Shown piece after piece: positions 24,361 to 33,898 of a DNA stretch of 64,000 bases; the first letter of the stretch is position 1, and each line of letters begins with the position of its first letter. A model generated the notes under the pieces. The model saw nothing but the letters and a program-made list of their open reading frames with translations, was not told the DNA's origin and did no database searches. The position numbers and the translations under genes are program-made. Source of the DNA: CBDBGD01 sp965205235 (GTDB taxonomy: Bacteria > Chloroflexota > Dehalococcoidia > Lucifugimonadales > UBA1127); NCBI GenBank assembly GCA_965205235.1, contig CBDBGD010000003.1:124001-188000 (forward strand). Reading direction: 5' to 3'.

Positions 24361-25209
24361 CTACCGCTCCCTCGGCTCGGCGTGCTCTGCGGCCAGGAGC
24401 TCCAGTATCTCAAGTGCATGGGCGAGGTGGATTTGGGAGCGCTGGAAGGCCAGCTGGAAGTGCTCCCGCCGGGGGTCCTGCATCTCCAGCATGACGCGCT
24501 GCATGGCCTGCCTGTGGGCCAGCATCTCCCTCAGAAAGAGTGCGTGGAGCTCGCGATGTATCCGGTCTTCGCGCGTTCGAAGGGGAGGTGGCATCGGAGG
24601 GCGGGGTGGGGAGAGTCGCGGGGGGCCGCCGACGAGGATGACGGCGTGCTGGACATGGGACTCCAGACGGTTGGACACCTGCTCCAGCTCCGAGCCGTTG
24701 CGGTCGGCGACGGCCATGGCGGCCATCTCCGCGCCGCGGCGCTCGACGAGGCGGGCGTGGAGACGCGCCCTCTCGTCGGACGGGCGGATGATGAGGAGCA
24801 GGATGCGCTCGTGGGTCCGCTTGACGGGGTAGAGGACCTCGCCCGGGACGCTGTCGCTGGCTGCGCTGGAGGTGCTCCATCCCCCGGCGACCAGCGCAAA
24901 GACGGCCACCAGGGCGACGGCGCCGGCCCGCAGCGCTGGTGAGAAGACCGGCGGGAGGAAGGAGAAACGCGATGCCCGGCGCGCCTGACGCTCCTGCCAG
25001 GACTGGCTGAGGCGGGCCATGAGCTCGGCGCGGGCGGCGGGACGAGCGGCTGCGGTGGCCTGCATGGTGAGATGCGCGGTCCGGAGCAGCGGCTCGAGCT
25101 CGGCGGCGTCCTGGGCGTAGAGCGCGAGGCACTCCTCCACCGTTGCGCCGTGCTGCAGCCGGTCGAGGCATGCGTTCAGCCGGTCTTGAAGCTCACGCTG
25201 GGCCGTCAC
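24361..25209 (-). CDS. DUF5667-like membrane protein coupled to sigma factor
   Basis: A 282-aa protein. Residues 1-80 form a helical N-terminal region (LNACLDRLQHGATVEECLALY), one membrane helix lies at about 92-112, and the outer part begins SDSVPGEVLYPVKRTHERI, the hallmark of DUF5667, followed by long charged helices with a Pro-rich break near 200. Its start overlaps the sigma-factor stop by 4 bp (ATGA). Position and topology are those expected for a membrane anti-sigma or signal-sensing partner, though no zinc anti-sigma motif (HxxxCxxC) is seen. Function not shown. Confidence 0.72.
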   Translation of the reverse strand: MTAQRELQDRLNACLDRLQHGATVEECLALYAQDAAELEPLLRTAHLTMQATAAARPAARAELMARLSQSWQERQARRASRFSFLPPVFSPALRAGAVALVAVFALVAGGWSTSSAASDSVPGEVLYPVKRTHERILLLIIRPSDERARLHARLVERRGAEMAAMAVADRNGSELEQVSNRLESHVQHAVILVGGPPRLSPPRPPMPPPLRTREDRIHRELHALFLREMLAHRQAMQRVMLEMQDPRREHFQLAFQRSQIHLAHALEILELLAAEHAEPRER

Positions 25210-25769
25210 TCCTCCACCTCCACGTCACCAGGCCTCGATACCAGGATGCGTCGTAGGGCGTTCAGAGCGGAGTGCTGGAGCGCCTTCACGGCGTTCTCGT
25301 TTCGGCGCATGGCGGCGGCCGTCTCCGCCAGGGAGAGGCCGGCGATGAAGCGCAGCAGCACCACCTGTCGCTGGAGTTCCGTCACGCGCTCCAGGGCCCG
25401 GTGGAGGTCCTGGACGTCGAGGGACTGCATGGCAGTCGCCTCCACGCTGCCGCCGTGAGGGATGTCCCCCACGTCTTCCAGGGGGACCGATTCGCCAGAG
25501 GACTTGCGGCGTCGCACGCGGTCGACGACGACGTTGTGGGCGACGCGAAAGAGCCACGCGGCGAAGGGAGGGCCCCGGAAGCGGAAGGATGGAAGCGCCT
25601 GCATGACCTTCAGGAAGACGTCCTGGGTCAGCTCCTCGGCTTCGTGGGAGTTGCCCACCCGGGCCATAACGTAGCGGTAGACCCGGTCGAAATAGTGGTC
25701 GTAAAGCGCTGCGAATGCGCTGAGGTCTCCCTTCTGGGCATCTCGTACGAGCGCCACAACGTCAGGCAC
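25206..25769 (-). CDS. ECF-type RNA polymerase sigma factor
   Basis: A 187-aa sigma-70 family protein with region 2 (FAALYDHYFDRVYRYVMARV, then AEELTQDVFLKVMQALPSF) and region 4 (ALERVTELQRQVVLLRFIAG followed by LSLAETAAAMRRNENAVKAL). Regions 1 and 3 are missing, as in ECF sigma factors. The GTG at 25769 is preferred over the frame start at 25787 because AGGAGG lies 5 bp upstream. It is transcribed divergently from the frameshifted acetyltransferase; a TATAGT-like -10 lies near 25814-25819. It is coupled to the membrane protein downstream, so it probably answers an envelope signal. Confidence 0.92.
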   Translation of the reverse strand: MPDVVALVRDAQKGDLSAFAALYDHYFDRVYRYVMARVGNSHEAEELTQDVFLKVMQALPSFRFRGPPFAAWLFRVAHNVVVDRVRRRKSSGESVPLEDVGDIPHGGSVEATAMQSLDVQDLHRALERVTELQRQVVLLRFIAGLSLAETAAAMRRNENAVKALQHSALNALRRILVSRPGDVEVEE

Positions 25770-25867
25770 GCGGCCTCCTGGCTGCACCGGCAGCGGGGCG
25801 GACCCGTGCAGCTACTATAACGTAGCGGACGGGCCAAAGGTTAAGGGCTGTTTTCCCTCTTCCATGC

Positions 25868-25873
25868 TACAAT
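25868..25873 (+). promoter_or_regulatory. Extended -10 before the acetyltransferase
   Basis: TGCTACAAT (25865-25873) is an extended -10 element 15 bp before the ATG at 25889; no good -35 is seen. Confidence 0.4.
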
Positions 25874-25888
25874 CGACGGCAAGGGAAG

Positions 25889-26591
25889 ATGAGCGTTACC
25901 GACAAGCCTCCCCGCCCCAACAGCTCTTTCGCCCACGTCCTGCGCCGCATGGAGCAGCGGGACGTCCCGCAGGTGAAGGCCATCGAGCGGGAGGCCTTTC
26001 CGACGATATGGCCTCCCGCCGCCGTTCCACAAGGAGCTGCGAAACCGCTTCATCCGCCATTTGGTGGCCCAGGGGCCTCCTACGGATGCGGGCGACGCTC
26101 CCGGCGAGCTGCCCGCTCCGCCCCCGCCTGCGCCGACATGGCTGGGTCGGGTGTTCCAGGGCCTGTACCACCTGCTGGGAGGCGACTCTGCGGCCGATTC
26201 GGGACTACCCCCGGACCCCATCCTGGGGTACGTGTCGGTCTGGACGATGGGCAGCGACGCGCACATCGTCGGCATTGCCGTGCGGGAGAAGCATCGGGGC
26301 TGGGGCATCGGGGAGCTGCTGCTCATCGGCGCGGTGGAGGCGGGACTCCGGCAAGGGCTGGAGGCGGTGACGCTGGAGGTGCGGGTGAGCAACAGCGTGG
26401 CCCAGGCCCTGTATGTGAAGTACGGGTTCCGTGAGGTGGGGCTCCGCAAGCGCTACTACCGGGACAACAACGAGGACGCGCTGATCATGACCACGGACCC
26501 CATCGCCTCCGTGGCGTTCCAGGAGGCGTTCCGCCGGCTGGTCGCCGACCACGAGGCGCGGTGGGGCCGCGTCGCACGCACCGTCGGATAG
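25889..26591 (+). pseudogene. rimI: RimI-like GNAT N-acetyltransferase, interrupted by a frameshift
   Basis: The first frame (ATG 25889) encodes VLRRMEQRDVPQVKAIEREAFPTIWPP, the N-terminal strand-helix of ribosomal-protein-alanine acetyltransferases. After about 26020 the homologous reading moves one base on, giving PFHKELRNRFIRHLVAQG and then the core: YVSVWTMGSDAHIVGIAV, HRGWGIGELLL (acetyl-CoA loop), EVRVSNSVAQALYVKYGF and GLRKRYYRDNNEDALIM. One extra base (or two missing) in the GC-rich run 26011-26024 explains it. It may be a real inactivating change or a sequence error. An insert of about 35 residues, rich in Pro, between the N-terminal part and YVSVWT is unusual for RimI. Confidence 0.78.
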
Positions 26592-26597
26592 GGGCGG

Positions 26598-28280
<1,683 letters not shown>

Positions 28281-28368
28281 CTCTCCCTCCCGTGGGCCGG
28301 ATGGGGTGTTGCCGCCATTCTAGCCCCTCGCCCGGCTCCCGGCGATACCCCGCGGGGGTGCGTGGAGA

Positions 28369-28397
28369 TTGACAGAGCGGGGAGGGGTGGCTATGGT
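28369..28397 (+). promoter_or_regulatory. Predicted promoter of the ureidoglycolate lyase-like gene
   Basis: TTGACA (28369-28374), a 17 bp spacer and TATGGT (28392-28397). Confidence 0.6.
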
Positions 28398-28446
28398 ACG
28401 CGCGCTGGGCCTGGGGCCCACACCCCAAAGCGATCAAGGAGGCGGC

Positions 28447-29007
28447 ATGGCGCGGGTGCACAAGTTGACACTGGAACCGATGACTGAGGAGAGCTTTGCT
28501 CCGTTCGGCGAGATCTGGGACCCGCAGGAGCGGCCCGCCGACCATCGCATCATCTCACGGACCACCTTCGAGCATGACGGGAGGGCCACGGTAGGGGTCA
28601 TCTGGCAGCCCTACCTGGGCCTGGAGTTCAACGAGCTGGAGCGGCACTTCGGCGTGAGCCAGAGCTTCGTCCAGCTTTCAGGGCCTCCTGCGGTGGTCTG
28701 CGCCGCCCCGCCCACGAACATCGATGACCCCATGGACGTGCCCAACCCGGAGGACGTCCGCGCCTTCCTCATCAATAAGGCCAAGGGCTGGTGCTTCAAC
28801 CGCGGGACCTGGCACTCGCTGAACCGGCACATCCTGGCCCCGCCCGGCTCCACGTTCATCATCATCAACTCCCTGCCCAACCCCACGGAGGTGGTGAACT
28901 ACGAGAACAGCACCGGGTACATGTCCCGTGACCTGAGCGCGGACCAGTCGCCGCGGATGCTGGACTTCGAGGGCAAGTTCGGGGTGGTGTTCCAGATCAG
29001 CATCTAG
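28447..29007 (+). CDS. Ureidoglycolate lyase (AllA) family protein
   Basis: A 186-aa cupin-fold protein: LTLEPMTEESFAPFGEIWD at the start, ELERHFGVSQSFVQLSG in the middle, the segment VRAFLINKAKGWCFNRGTWH near residue 110 (family members have GV-Y--G-WH here), then INSLPNPTEVVNYEN. AllA splits ureidoglycolate into glyoxylate and urea in allantoin breakdown. No other allantoin gene is near, so the true substrate may differ. The ATG at 28447 has AGGAGG 6 bp upstream; the longer frame from 28369 overlaps the promoter. The stop overlaps that of the convergent MFS gene by 4 bp. Confidence 0.8.
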   Translation: MARVHKLTLEPMTEESFAPFGEIWDPQERPADHRIISRTTFEHDGRATVGVIWQPYLGLEFNELERHFGVSQSFVQLSGPPAVVCAAPPTNIDDPMDVPNPEDVRAFLINKAKGWCFNRGTWHSLNRHILAPPGSTFIIINSLPNPTEVVNYENSTGYMSRDLSADQSPRMLDFEGKFGVVFQISI

Positions 29008-30254
29008 GCCGTGTCCTCGTCTCGCCGGTAGCGGCGGACCGAGGACCAGATGCGCAGGACCCAGACGAGGATGATGCTCCCGCCCATGCCAACGGCAAAG
29101 GGCGGGTTTATCGCCGTTGCCACCACGCCCGCAATGAATCCCCCTCCGGGCGTGAAGCCGAAGGTGAGCCCGTAGAGCCCCAGCACCCGCCCGCGCATGG
29201 CGTCCGACGAAAGAAGCTGCAGCAGGGCAGCCATGGTGACGTCGTAGGCGAAGAGAGTTGCGCCAATGAGTGTCGCCAGGCCCACGGAGAGCAGGAACCA
29301 GGGCGAGAGGGCGAAGAGGAGAAGGGACAGGCCCGCGCCCGCTGCGTTGACGGCCATGAACGCGCCGAGGGCCCTGTAGTCCTGGAGCGCCGTCAGCACG
29401 AACAGGCTCACCAGCGCGCCAACGCTCCAGGCGGCGGAGAGGATGCCCAGCCCGGTGGCGTCGACGCCGAGTACGTCGCGGGCCATGACCGGCAGCATGA
29501 TGTGGAAGGAGAAGCCGAAGGCCTCCATGAGGAGGCTGAGGAAGAGGAGCGAGCCCACTCGGCGGTTGCCCAGGGCGTAGCGCACCCCCTCCTCCAACGT
29601 GCGCCAGAGGGACGCCTGAGACGGGACGGCCCGCTGGCCTCGGGGGACCTTGAACAGCGGCAGCGCGCCGCTGAACATGCCCCCGGCCAGCACCAGGTAG
29701 CAATACCCCACGCCGGCCCTGTCGATGAGGAGGCCCGCGACCAGGGAGGCGGGGATGCGGGCCAGGCTGAAGGCCATCATGCGGGCCGCGGTGGCGTTCA
29801 GCAGCCGCGCCCGGCCTGCGACGTCGTAGATCAGGGCGTTGTTGGTGGGTAGGTTGACCGACTGCAGGATGCCCTGGACGAGGGCGGCGCCCAGGATCAT
29901 GCCCAGGTGCAGGTTGTCGGTGAGCACGGCGATGCCCAGCAGCAGGGCGACGAGGCCCCGGAGGAAGAGGGAGGCCATGAGGCCGTGGCGTCGGTCGAAC
30001 CGGTCGGCGATGACGCCTCCCAGTGCGCCGAAGCTGACTTGGCCGACACCCTGGAGCCCCGCCACAGCGCCGACCCACAGGGCGGAGTCGGTGGTGTCGA
30101 GGACCAGCCAGCCCTGGGCCAGCATCTCCATGGACATGCCCAGGGAGGCGGCGGCGTTGGAGGCCCAGAGCCACCGGAAGCCGGGGTTGTCGAATACCGG
30201 AAAGAGCCGGAGCAGAAAGGGAGGCCTGGAGTAGGGGACCATGGGGTGTGCCAC
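29004..30254 (-). CDS. MFS transporter (MFS_3/EntS-like)
   Basis: A 416-aa membrane protein with about 12 helices. The first loop motif is FGALGGVIADRFDRRHGLM near residue 70 (the MFS GxxxDrxgrr signature), and the halves are joined near residue 200-220. The N terminus FDNPGFRWLWASNAAASLGMSMEMLAQGWLVLDTT marks the EntS-like branch (shown only to locate residues 22-56). Such proteins export siderophores or drugs, but no substrate can be named. The GTG at 30254 and the ATG at 30242 are both possible starts. Confidence 0.87.
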   Translation of the reverse strand: MAHPMVPYSRPPFLLRLFPVFDNPGFRWLWASNAAASLGMSMEMLAQGWLVLDTTDSALWVGAVAGLQGVGQVSFGALGGVIADRFDRRHGLMASLFLRGLVALLLGIAVLTDNLHLGMILGAALVQGILQSVNLPTNNALIYDVAGRARLLNATAARMMAFSLARIPASLVAGLLIDRAGVGYCYLVLAGGMFSGALPLFKVPRGQRAVPSQASLWRTLEEGVRYALGNRRVGSLLFLSLLMEAFGFSFHIMLPVMARDVLGVDATGLGILSAAWSVGALVSLFVLTALQDYRALGAFMAVNAAGAGLSLLLFALSPWFLLSVGLATLIGATLFAYDVTMAALLQLLSSDAMRGRVLGLYGLTFGFTPGGGFIAGVVATAINPPFAVGMGGSIILVWVLRIWSSVRRYRRDEDTA

Positions 30255-30431
30255 CTTCGCGCTCGGCTCCTCTCCTTGGGGGACGTTTGCGTATGGCGAC
30301 GTTCAGGTGTCCACCCCGCAGATGGGCTCGGACCCGCCCAACCCGGCTATGCTCTAAGGCACACTCCGGAGAGGGTCACGCCCTCAACCCTTCGCCGGGG
30401 GCGGACGCAGCGTGCGGGACGGACTAGCGGG
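30255..30431. other. 177 bp intergenic spacer
   Basis: Upstream of the MFS gene and downstream of the GlcG-like gene, both on the reverse strand. No gene, T-rich terminator or riboswitch motif was found. Confidence 0.4.
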
Positions 30432-30833
30432 CTAGCCGCCGATGCAGTCGACGCCCGCTCGTGCGCACACCTCGTCCTCTTCCCCGGTGCCCCCGCCAAC
30501 GCCGCACGCGCCGACCACGACGCCGTCCCGGACGATGGGCACTGCGCCCTGGCTGGGGATCATGTGGCCCCCCTCCGCGCCGACGATGCCGCGGATGATG
30601 GGGGAGTCGGCGCGGTCCTGGAGGAGGCCGCTGGCCCTGCCGAAGCCGACGGAGGCCACGGCCTTGCCCTGGGAGCCGTACACGCTGCCCCAGACAGTGC
30701 CGTCCATGCGGGAGAAGGCCACCAGGCGGCCTCCCGCGTCGCAGACTGCGACGCTCACGCGGATGTTCAACTCCTGGGCCTTGGCAATTGCGCCGTCGAT
30801 GGCCTGGTGGGCCTCTGCGAGTGTGAGGGACAT
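30432..30833 (-). CDS. GlcG/HbpS-like (DUF336) heme-binding-family protein
   Basis: A 133-aa protein of the GlcG/HbpS (DUF336) family: LTLAEAHQAIDGAIAKAQEL, VSVAVCDAGGRLVAFSRMDG near residue 27, ASVGFGRASG near 58 and PIVRDGVVVGACGVGGG near 100. Members bind heme or cobalamin, or form octameric carriers of unclear role, and often sit near glycolate or diol genes. The ATG at 30833 is chosen because GAGGAGG lies 7 bp upstream; the longer frame to 30908 is not conserved. Cytoplasmic by sequence. Confidence 0.85.
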   Translation of the reverse strand: MSLTLAEAHQAIDGAIAKAQELNIRVSVAVCDAGGRLVAFSRMDGTVWGSVYGSQGKAVASVGFGRASGLLQDRADSPIIRGIVGAEGGHMIPSQGAVPIVRDGVVVGACGVGGGTGEEDEVCARAGVDCIGG

Positions 30834-31103
30834 AACACAACCTCCTCTTTCGGGTCTGGGCGATCGCGCCGTCGAGCGGAGCCGGGGGCGGGAACCGGCG
30901 CGGGCCATGGTACCTTAGGGCCGTGTCGAAAGGGGTGTCAAGCGCGGGCGCCGGGTCGCAGGCTGCGTGCTTGCCCGGAGCGTGACATCTGTCGTGTTCT
31001 CGAAGACGTCCTTGCGGATGATGCATTGAGTCGCTTTCAGAGCTATTGTGAAACGAATCACTACTATAAGAAAGAAGCATGTCGAAAGAAGCCGTCGATA
31101 TGG
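30834..31103. other. Gene-free stretch upstream of the candidate RNA
   Basis: No gene is seen. The right half (about 31020-31140) is distinctly AT-rich for this genome. It holds a GTGAAACGAATCAC inverted repeat (31048-31061) and two GAAAGAAGC repeats (31071-31079 and 31084-31092), next to the promoter at 31104. These may be regulator sites. Confidence 0.45.
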
Positions 31104-31133
31104 TTGACATAGACGCTCCTTTTCTGCTATCAT
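31104..31133 (+). promoter_or_regulatory. Strong predicted promoter of the candidate ncRNA
   Basis: A perfect TTGACA (31104-31109), an 18 bp spacer and TATCAT (31128-31133) with an upstream TGC extended -10. It is one of the best promoters in the window, and no protein gene follows on this strand. Confidence 0.8.
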
Positions 31134-31139
31134 GGCATC

Positions 31140-31460
31140 AGCTTTCACGTCGGTGGGCCGAGCGGGGTGAGGCCTCAGGGCTCGCCGACCAGGAAGGGGG
31201 AGCCGGCATGGTAAGACTGCACGTGCTGGTACACTCGTGGAAGTTCCCTTTGTAGCGCCTGGCCGGTCGCGGGTAGCAGGCGGGTGTGTGGCGGAAGCGA
31301 TCGGCCAGGGAACGGCAGGTTCCGCGAGCTCGTAGGACGGTAAGCGCAGGGACGCACCGAGCCTGTACGGCCGGGAAGGCCGTTGAGATGAAGCGGGGCC
31401 GAACGGTAGACCATTCGCCGGGGGGCGGAAGCACAGGCTTCTGCTCCCCGGCTGCTTTTC
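31140..31460 (+). ncRNA. Candidate structured non-coding RNA, family not recognised
   Basis: About 320 nt between a consensus promoter and a terminator-like hairpin, with no credible open frame. Helices found by eye: 31149-31159 with 31179-31189 (11 bp with wobbles); 31258-31270 with 31297-31309 (13 bp, one wobble), extended by GTTC 31243-31246 with GAAC 31310-31313; 31367-31372 with 31378-31383 (ACGGCC/GGCCGT, GGGAA loop); and the 16-bp end hairpin. I looked for RNase P (GAGGAAAGTCC core), tmRNA (T-arm, tag), SRP RNA (GGAAGCAG loop) and 6S RNA features and did not find them. The ends are estimates. It lies between the GlcG-like gene and the ABC transporter, opposite in strand to both. Confidence 0.62.
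31417..31459 (+). terminator. 16-bp hairpin ending the candidate RNA
   Basis: Arms 31417-31432 and 31437-31452 pair over 16 bp (two G-T wobbles) around an ACAG loop, followed by TGCTTTT. The T-run is short, but the stem is very strong. On the reverse strand no T-run follows, so it acts most plausibly on the plus strand. Confidence 0.7.
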
Positions 31461-31465
31461 GTCGC

Positions 31466-32341
31466 CTAGCGGGCCAGCCGCCGGAGCGACGCGGCCGCCA
31501 GGTCGACCCCGATGACGAGGAGCAGGTACCAGACCAGCAGGAGGGTGATCGTCGTATAGTGGAAGTGGCTCATGCTCAGCCGGAACTCCAGTCCCAGTCC
31601 GCCCGCAGCGACGAATCCCACCACGATGGTGGTGCGGATAATCACCTCCCATCGGTAGAAGAGGTAGGTGATGAACCGCGGGAGGGCCTGCGGAAGGACG
31701 CCGTAGATCATGACTTGGAGGCGGCTGGCCCCGGCGGAGCGCAGGGCGCGGATGGGGCGCGGGTCCAGCCCTTCGACAATCTCGGAGGCGAGCTTGCCCA
31801 GGATGCCGGCGTTGTGCAGCCCCAAGGCCAGGGCCGCCGGCACGATGCCGGGGAGGAAAACGAAGACGATGAGCATGGCCCAGACGAGCTCCGGGATGGC
31901 GCGAGAGCCGACGAAGAAGCCGCGCACGACCAGGAAGAGGCCGCGCCACAGCCACGAGCCGTAGGGCGCAAGCTCGCCGAGCATCAGGTTCCGTGCGCCG
32001 AACATGAAGGTAGCCAGGGCGAGGCCGCCGGCCACGCCGATGCCGATGACGCTGATGACCAGGGTGTCCAGTGCCAGGGAGGCCGTCTCCTGCCAGGCCG
32101 ACCATAGGAGGTAGTCCGGCGTGGACGTTGAACCGATACCCAGCAGCTGCTCGATGAAAGACGTCACCCGATCGATGGTCTCCGTGGAAAAGAAGGAGTG
32201 GCGCGACGCCCGGTCTGAGGTCAGGACTTGGACCCAGGACGCCACGAGGAGCACCGCCGTCGCCAGCACGGAGGCGCGGAGCAGGGTGAGCCGCGGCGCG
32301 GCGGTCGGGCGACGAGGAGTGGTCCCGGCTCCGGTGGTCAC
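31466..32341 (-). CDS. phnE: PhnE-type ABC transporter permease (second)
   Basis: A 291-aa inner-membrane permease with about six helices and the permease loop RALRSAGASRLQVMIYGVLP near residue 205 (EAA motif, contacts the ATPase), then FIEQ and later GLGLEFRLSMSHFHY. It is the partner of the permease encoded just upstream: its GTG at 32341 overlaps that stop by 4 bp (GTGA). The frame extends to 32929, but that part is the shadow of the first permease. Together with PhnC- and PhnD-like proteins it would import an oxyanion such as phosphonate, phosphite or selenate. Confidence 0.88.
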   Translation of the reverse strand: MTTGAGTTPRRPTAAPRLTLLRASVLATAVLLVASWVQVLTSDRASRHSFFSTETIDRVTSFIEQLLGIGSTSTPDYLLWSAWQETASLALDTLVISVIGIGVAGGLALATFMFGARNLMLGELAPYGSWLWRGLFLVVRGFFVGSRAIPELVWAMLIVFVFLPGIVPAALALGLHNAGILGKLASEIVEGLDPRPIRALRSAGASRLQVMIYGVLPQALPRFITYLFYRWEVIIRTTIVVGFVAAGGLGLEFRLSMSHFHYTTITLLLVWYLLLVIGVDLAAASLRRLAR

Positions 32342-33153
32342 GTCGTGAGCCTCCGCCGGACCATGGTGCTCCACAGGTCGACGAGGACGACTAGGCCGAT
32401 GAGCAGGAAGAGCGAAGTCCAGACGCGGTCGTAGGCCAGGTCGTCCAGGGCGAGCTGGATCTGGTGGCCCAGGCCGCCCAACCCGACGAAGCTCATGATG
32501 GTGGCGGAGCGCACGCCGCACTCCAGCCTGTAGAAGGTGTAGCTGAGCATGTCGGGCAGGGCCATGGGGAGACGGCCGTGCCAGAAGACCCGCCACTCGG
32601 AAGCGCCGGCAGCGCGCAGAGCCCGCAGGGGCGCCTCGGGCACGTCCTGGAGCAGTTCCGAGAAGATGCGGCCTAGGATGCCGCCGTAAGGGATGCCCAG
32701 GGCCAGCACGGCCGCGATGGGCGAAAGGCCAAAGGCGACCACGAACAGCCAAGCCCATACCAACTCGTGGACGGAACGGAGGGAGGCGAGGGAGAACCTG
32801 GTCCCGACGATGCTCACGCGACGGAGCCCCGGCGACCGGGTGAGGACGCCGGAGCCCAAGACGCCCAGGGGGAAGCCGATGGCCAGGGCCGCCGAAAGGC
32901 CGGTGAAGGCATAGGCGACGGTGGTCCAACTGGCTCGCACGGCGGCGTCTATGACGTCGGGCGAGAGGTTGGGGCGGAACACGGCCGCGGCGAACTCGCC
33001 GATGGCGCGGAAGCCGCCGCTATGGAAGAGGCCGCTGCTCCATTCGATACGGAACAGACTCAAGAGGAAGGCGGCCAGCAGAATTACCGTGAGGAGCGGC
33101 CGCCCCTCCCACAACCTCACCTTCCCGGAGCCCCTCCAGCCGGTAGAGGTCAT
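32338..33153 (-). CDS. phnE: PhnE-type ABC transporter permease (first)
   Basis: A 271-aa permease with helices from about residue 20 on, the EAA loop APLRALRAAGASEWRVFWHG near 170 and the ending GLGGLGHQIQLALDDLAYD, typical of PhnE. Its first 134 bp overlap the 3' end of the ATPase frame. The N-terminal leader and first helix look genuine, so the overlap probably reflects an over-long ATPase frame rather than a wrong start here. It forms a heterodimer with the second permease. Confidence 0.87.
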   Translation of the reverse strand: MTSTGWRGSGKVRLWEGRPLLTVILLAAFLLSLFRIEWSSGLFHSGGFRAIGEFAAAVFRPNLSPDVIDAAVRASWTTVAYAFTGLSAALAIGFPLGVLGSGVLTRSPGLRRVSIVGTRFSLASLRSVHELVWAWLFVVAFGLSPIAAVLALGIPYGGILGRIFSELLQDVPEAPLRALRAAGASEWRVFWHGRLPMALPDMLSYTFYRLECGVRSATIMSFVGLGGLGHQIQLALDDLAYDRVWTSLFLLIGLVVLVDLWSTMVRRRLTT

Positions 33154-33898
33154 TCAGCATCTCCTCCGTTACCTGTGCGCTGGGGAGGTCGAACTGGACG
33201 ACGCCGTTGCGTACGCCGATGAGCCGCGCGAAGTGGATCCGGGCCAACTCAACCGAGTGCATGCTGGCCACCAGCGTCTTCCCGCCCTCCCGGACAATGT
33301 CCATCAGGAGGCGCAGGGTCTCTCCCGAACGGGCAGGGTCCAGGGAGGCCACGGGCTCGTCGGCCAGGATGACGGAGGGATTCTGCACGAGCAGGCGAGC
33401 GATGGCAACCCGCTGCTGCTCGCCGCCGGAGAGGTGGCTTGCCCGCAGGTACGCCCGGTCCTCCAAACCCACCCGCGCCAGGGCGCCTATACCGGCGTCC
33501 CGGTCCTGGGGCCACATCAGGGAGAGGAGGGCCTTGGAGAAGCCCCACTGGCCCAGGCGTCCGGCCAAGACGTTGTGCAGTGCCGAGAGATGGGGCACCA
33601 GGTCGAACTGCTGGTGGATCATCCCCACCAGGCGGGCAAGCTCGGGGCCGGGGCGCATCTCGGCCAAGTCCAAGCCGTTGAGGCGCACGCGGCCCGCGGT
33701 GGGCTGGAGCTGGCCGGAAGTCAGCAGCAGCAGCGTGGTCTTGCCGCTGCCGCTGGGGCCCAGGAAGGCCACCGTCTCCCCCGGCTCGATGTCCAGGGTG
33801 AGAGGCGCCACGGCCTCCAGGGCCCCGTAGTGCTTGCCGACGCCGCTGAGGTGGACGGCGGCGGTGGCTGCCCTACTACCGGATAATACCGCGGTCAC
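33020..33898 (-). CDS. phnC: PhnC-type ABC transporter ATP-binding protein
   Basis: A 292-aa ABC ATPase: Walker A FLGPSGSGKTTLLLL near residue 48, Q-loop MIHQQFDLVPHLSALHNVL near 97, signature LSGGEQQRVAIARLL near 163, Walker B SVILADEPVASLDP near 182 and the switch His in VASMHSVELA near 216. The GTG at 33898 follows GAGGAG; its start overlaps the end of the substrate-binding gene by 23 bp. The domain ends near residue 250 (NDLYRLEG). The last 40 or so residues overlap the permease start and are low-complexity, so they may be an accidental extension. It powers the transporter encoded around it. Confidence 0.9.
   Translation of the reverse strand: MTAVLSGSRAATAAVHLSGVGKHYGALEAVAPLTLDIEPGETVAFLGPSGSGKTTLLLLTSGQLQPTAGRVRLNGLDLAEMRPGPELARLVGMIHQQFDLVPHLSALHNVLAGRLGQWGFSKALLSLMWPQDRDAGIGALARVGLEDRAYLRASHLSGGEQQRVAIARLLVQNPSVILADEPVASLDPARSGETLRLLMDIVREGGKTLVASMHSVELARIHFARLIGVRNGVVQFDLPSAQVTEEMLNDLYRLEGLREGEVVGGAAAPHGNSAGRLPLESVPYRMEQRPLP

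Noticed and set aside
31140..31460. RNase P RNA, tmRNA or SRP RNA at the candidate RNA locus
   Set aside because: No GAGGAAAGTCC core, no tRNA-like T-arm or tag frame, and no GGAAGCAG tetraloop domain could be found.
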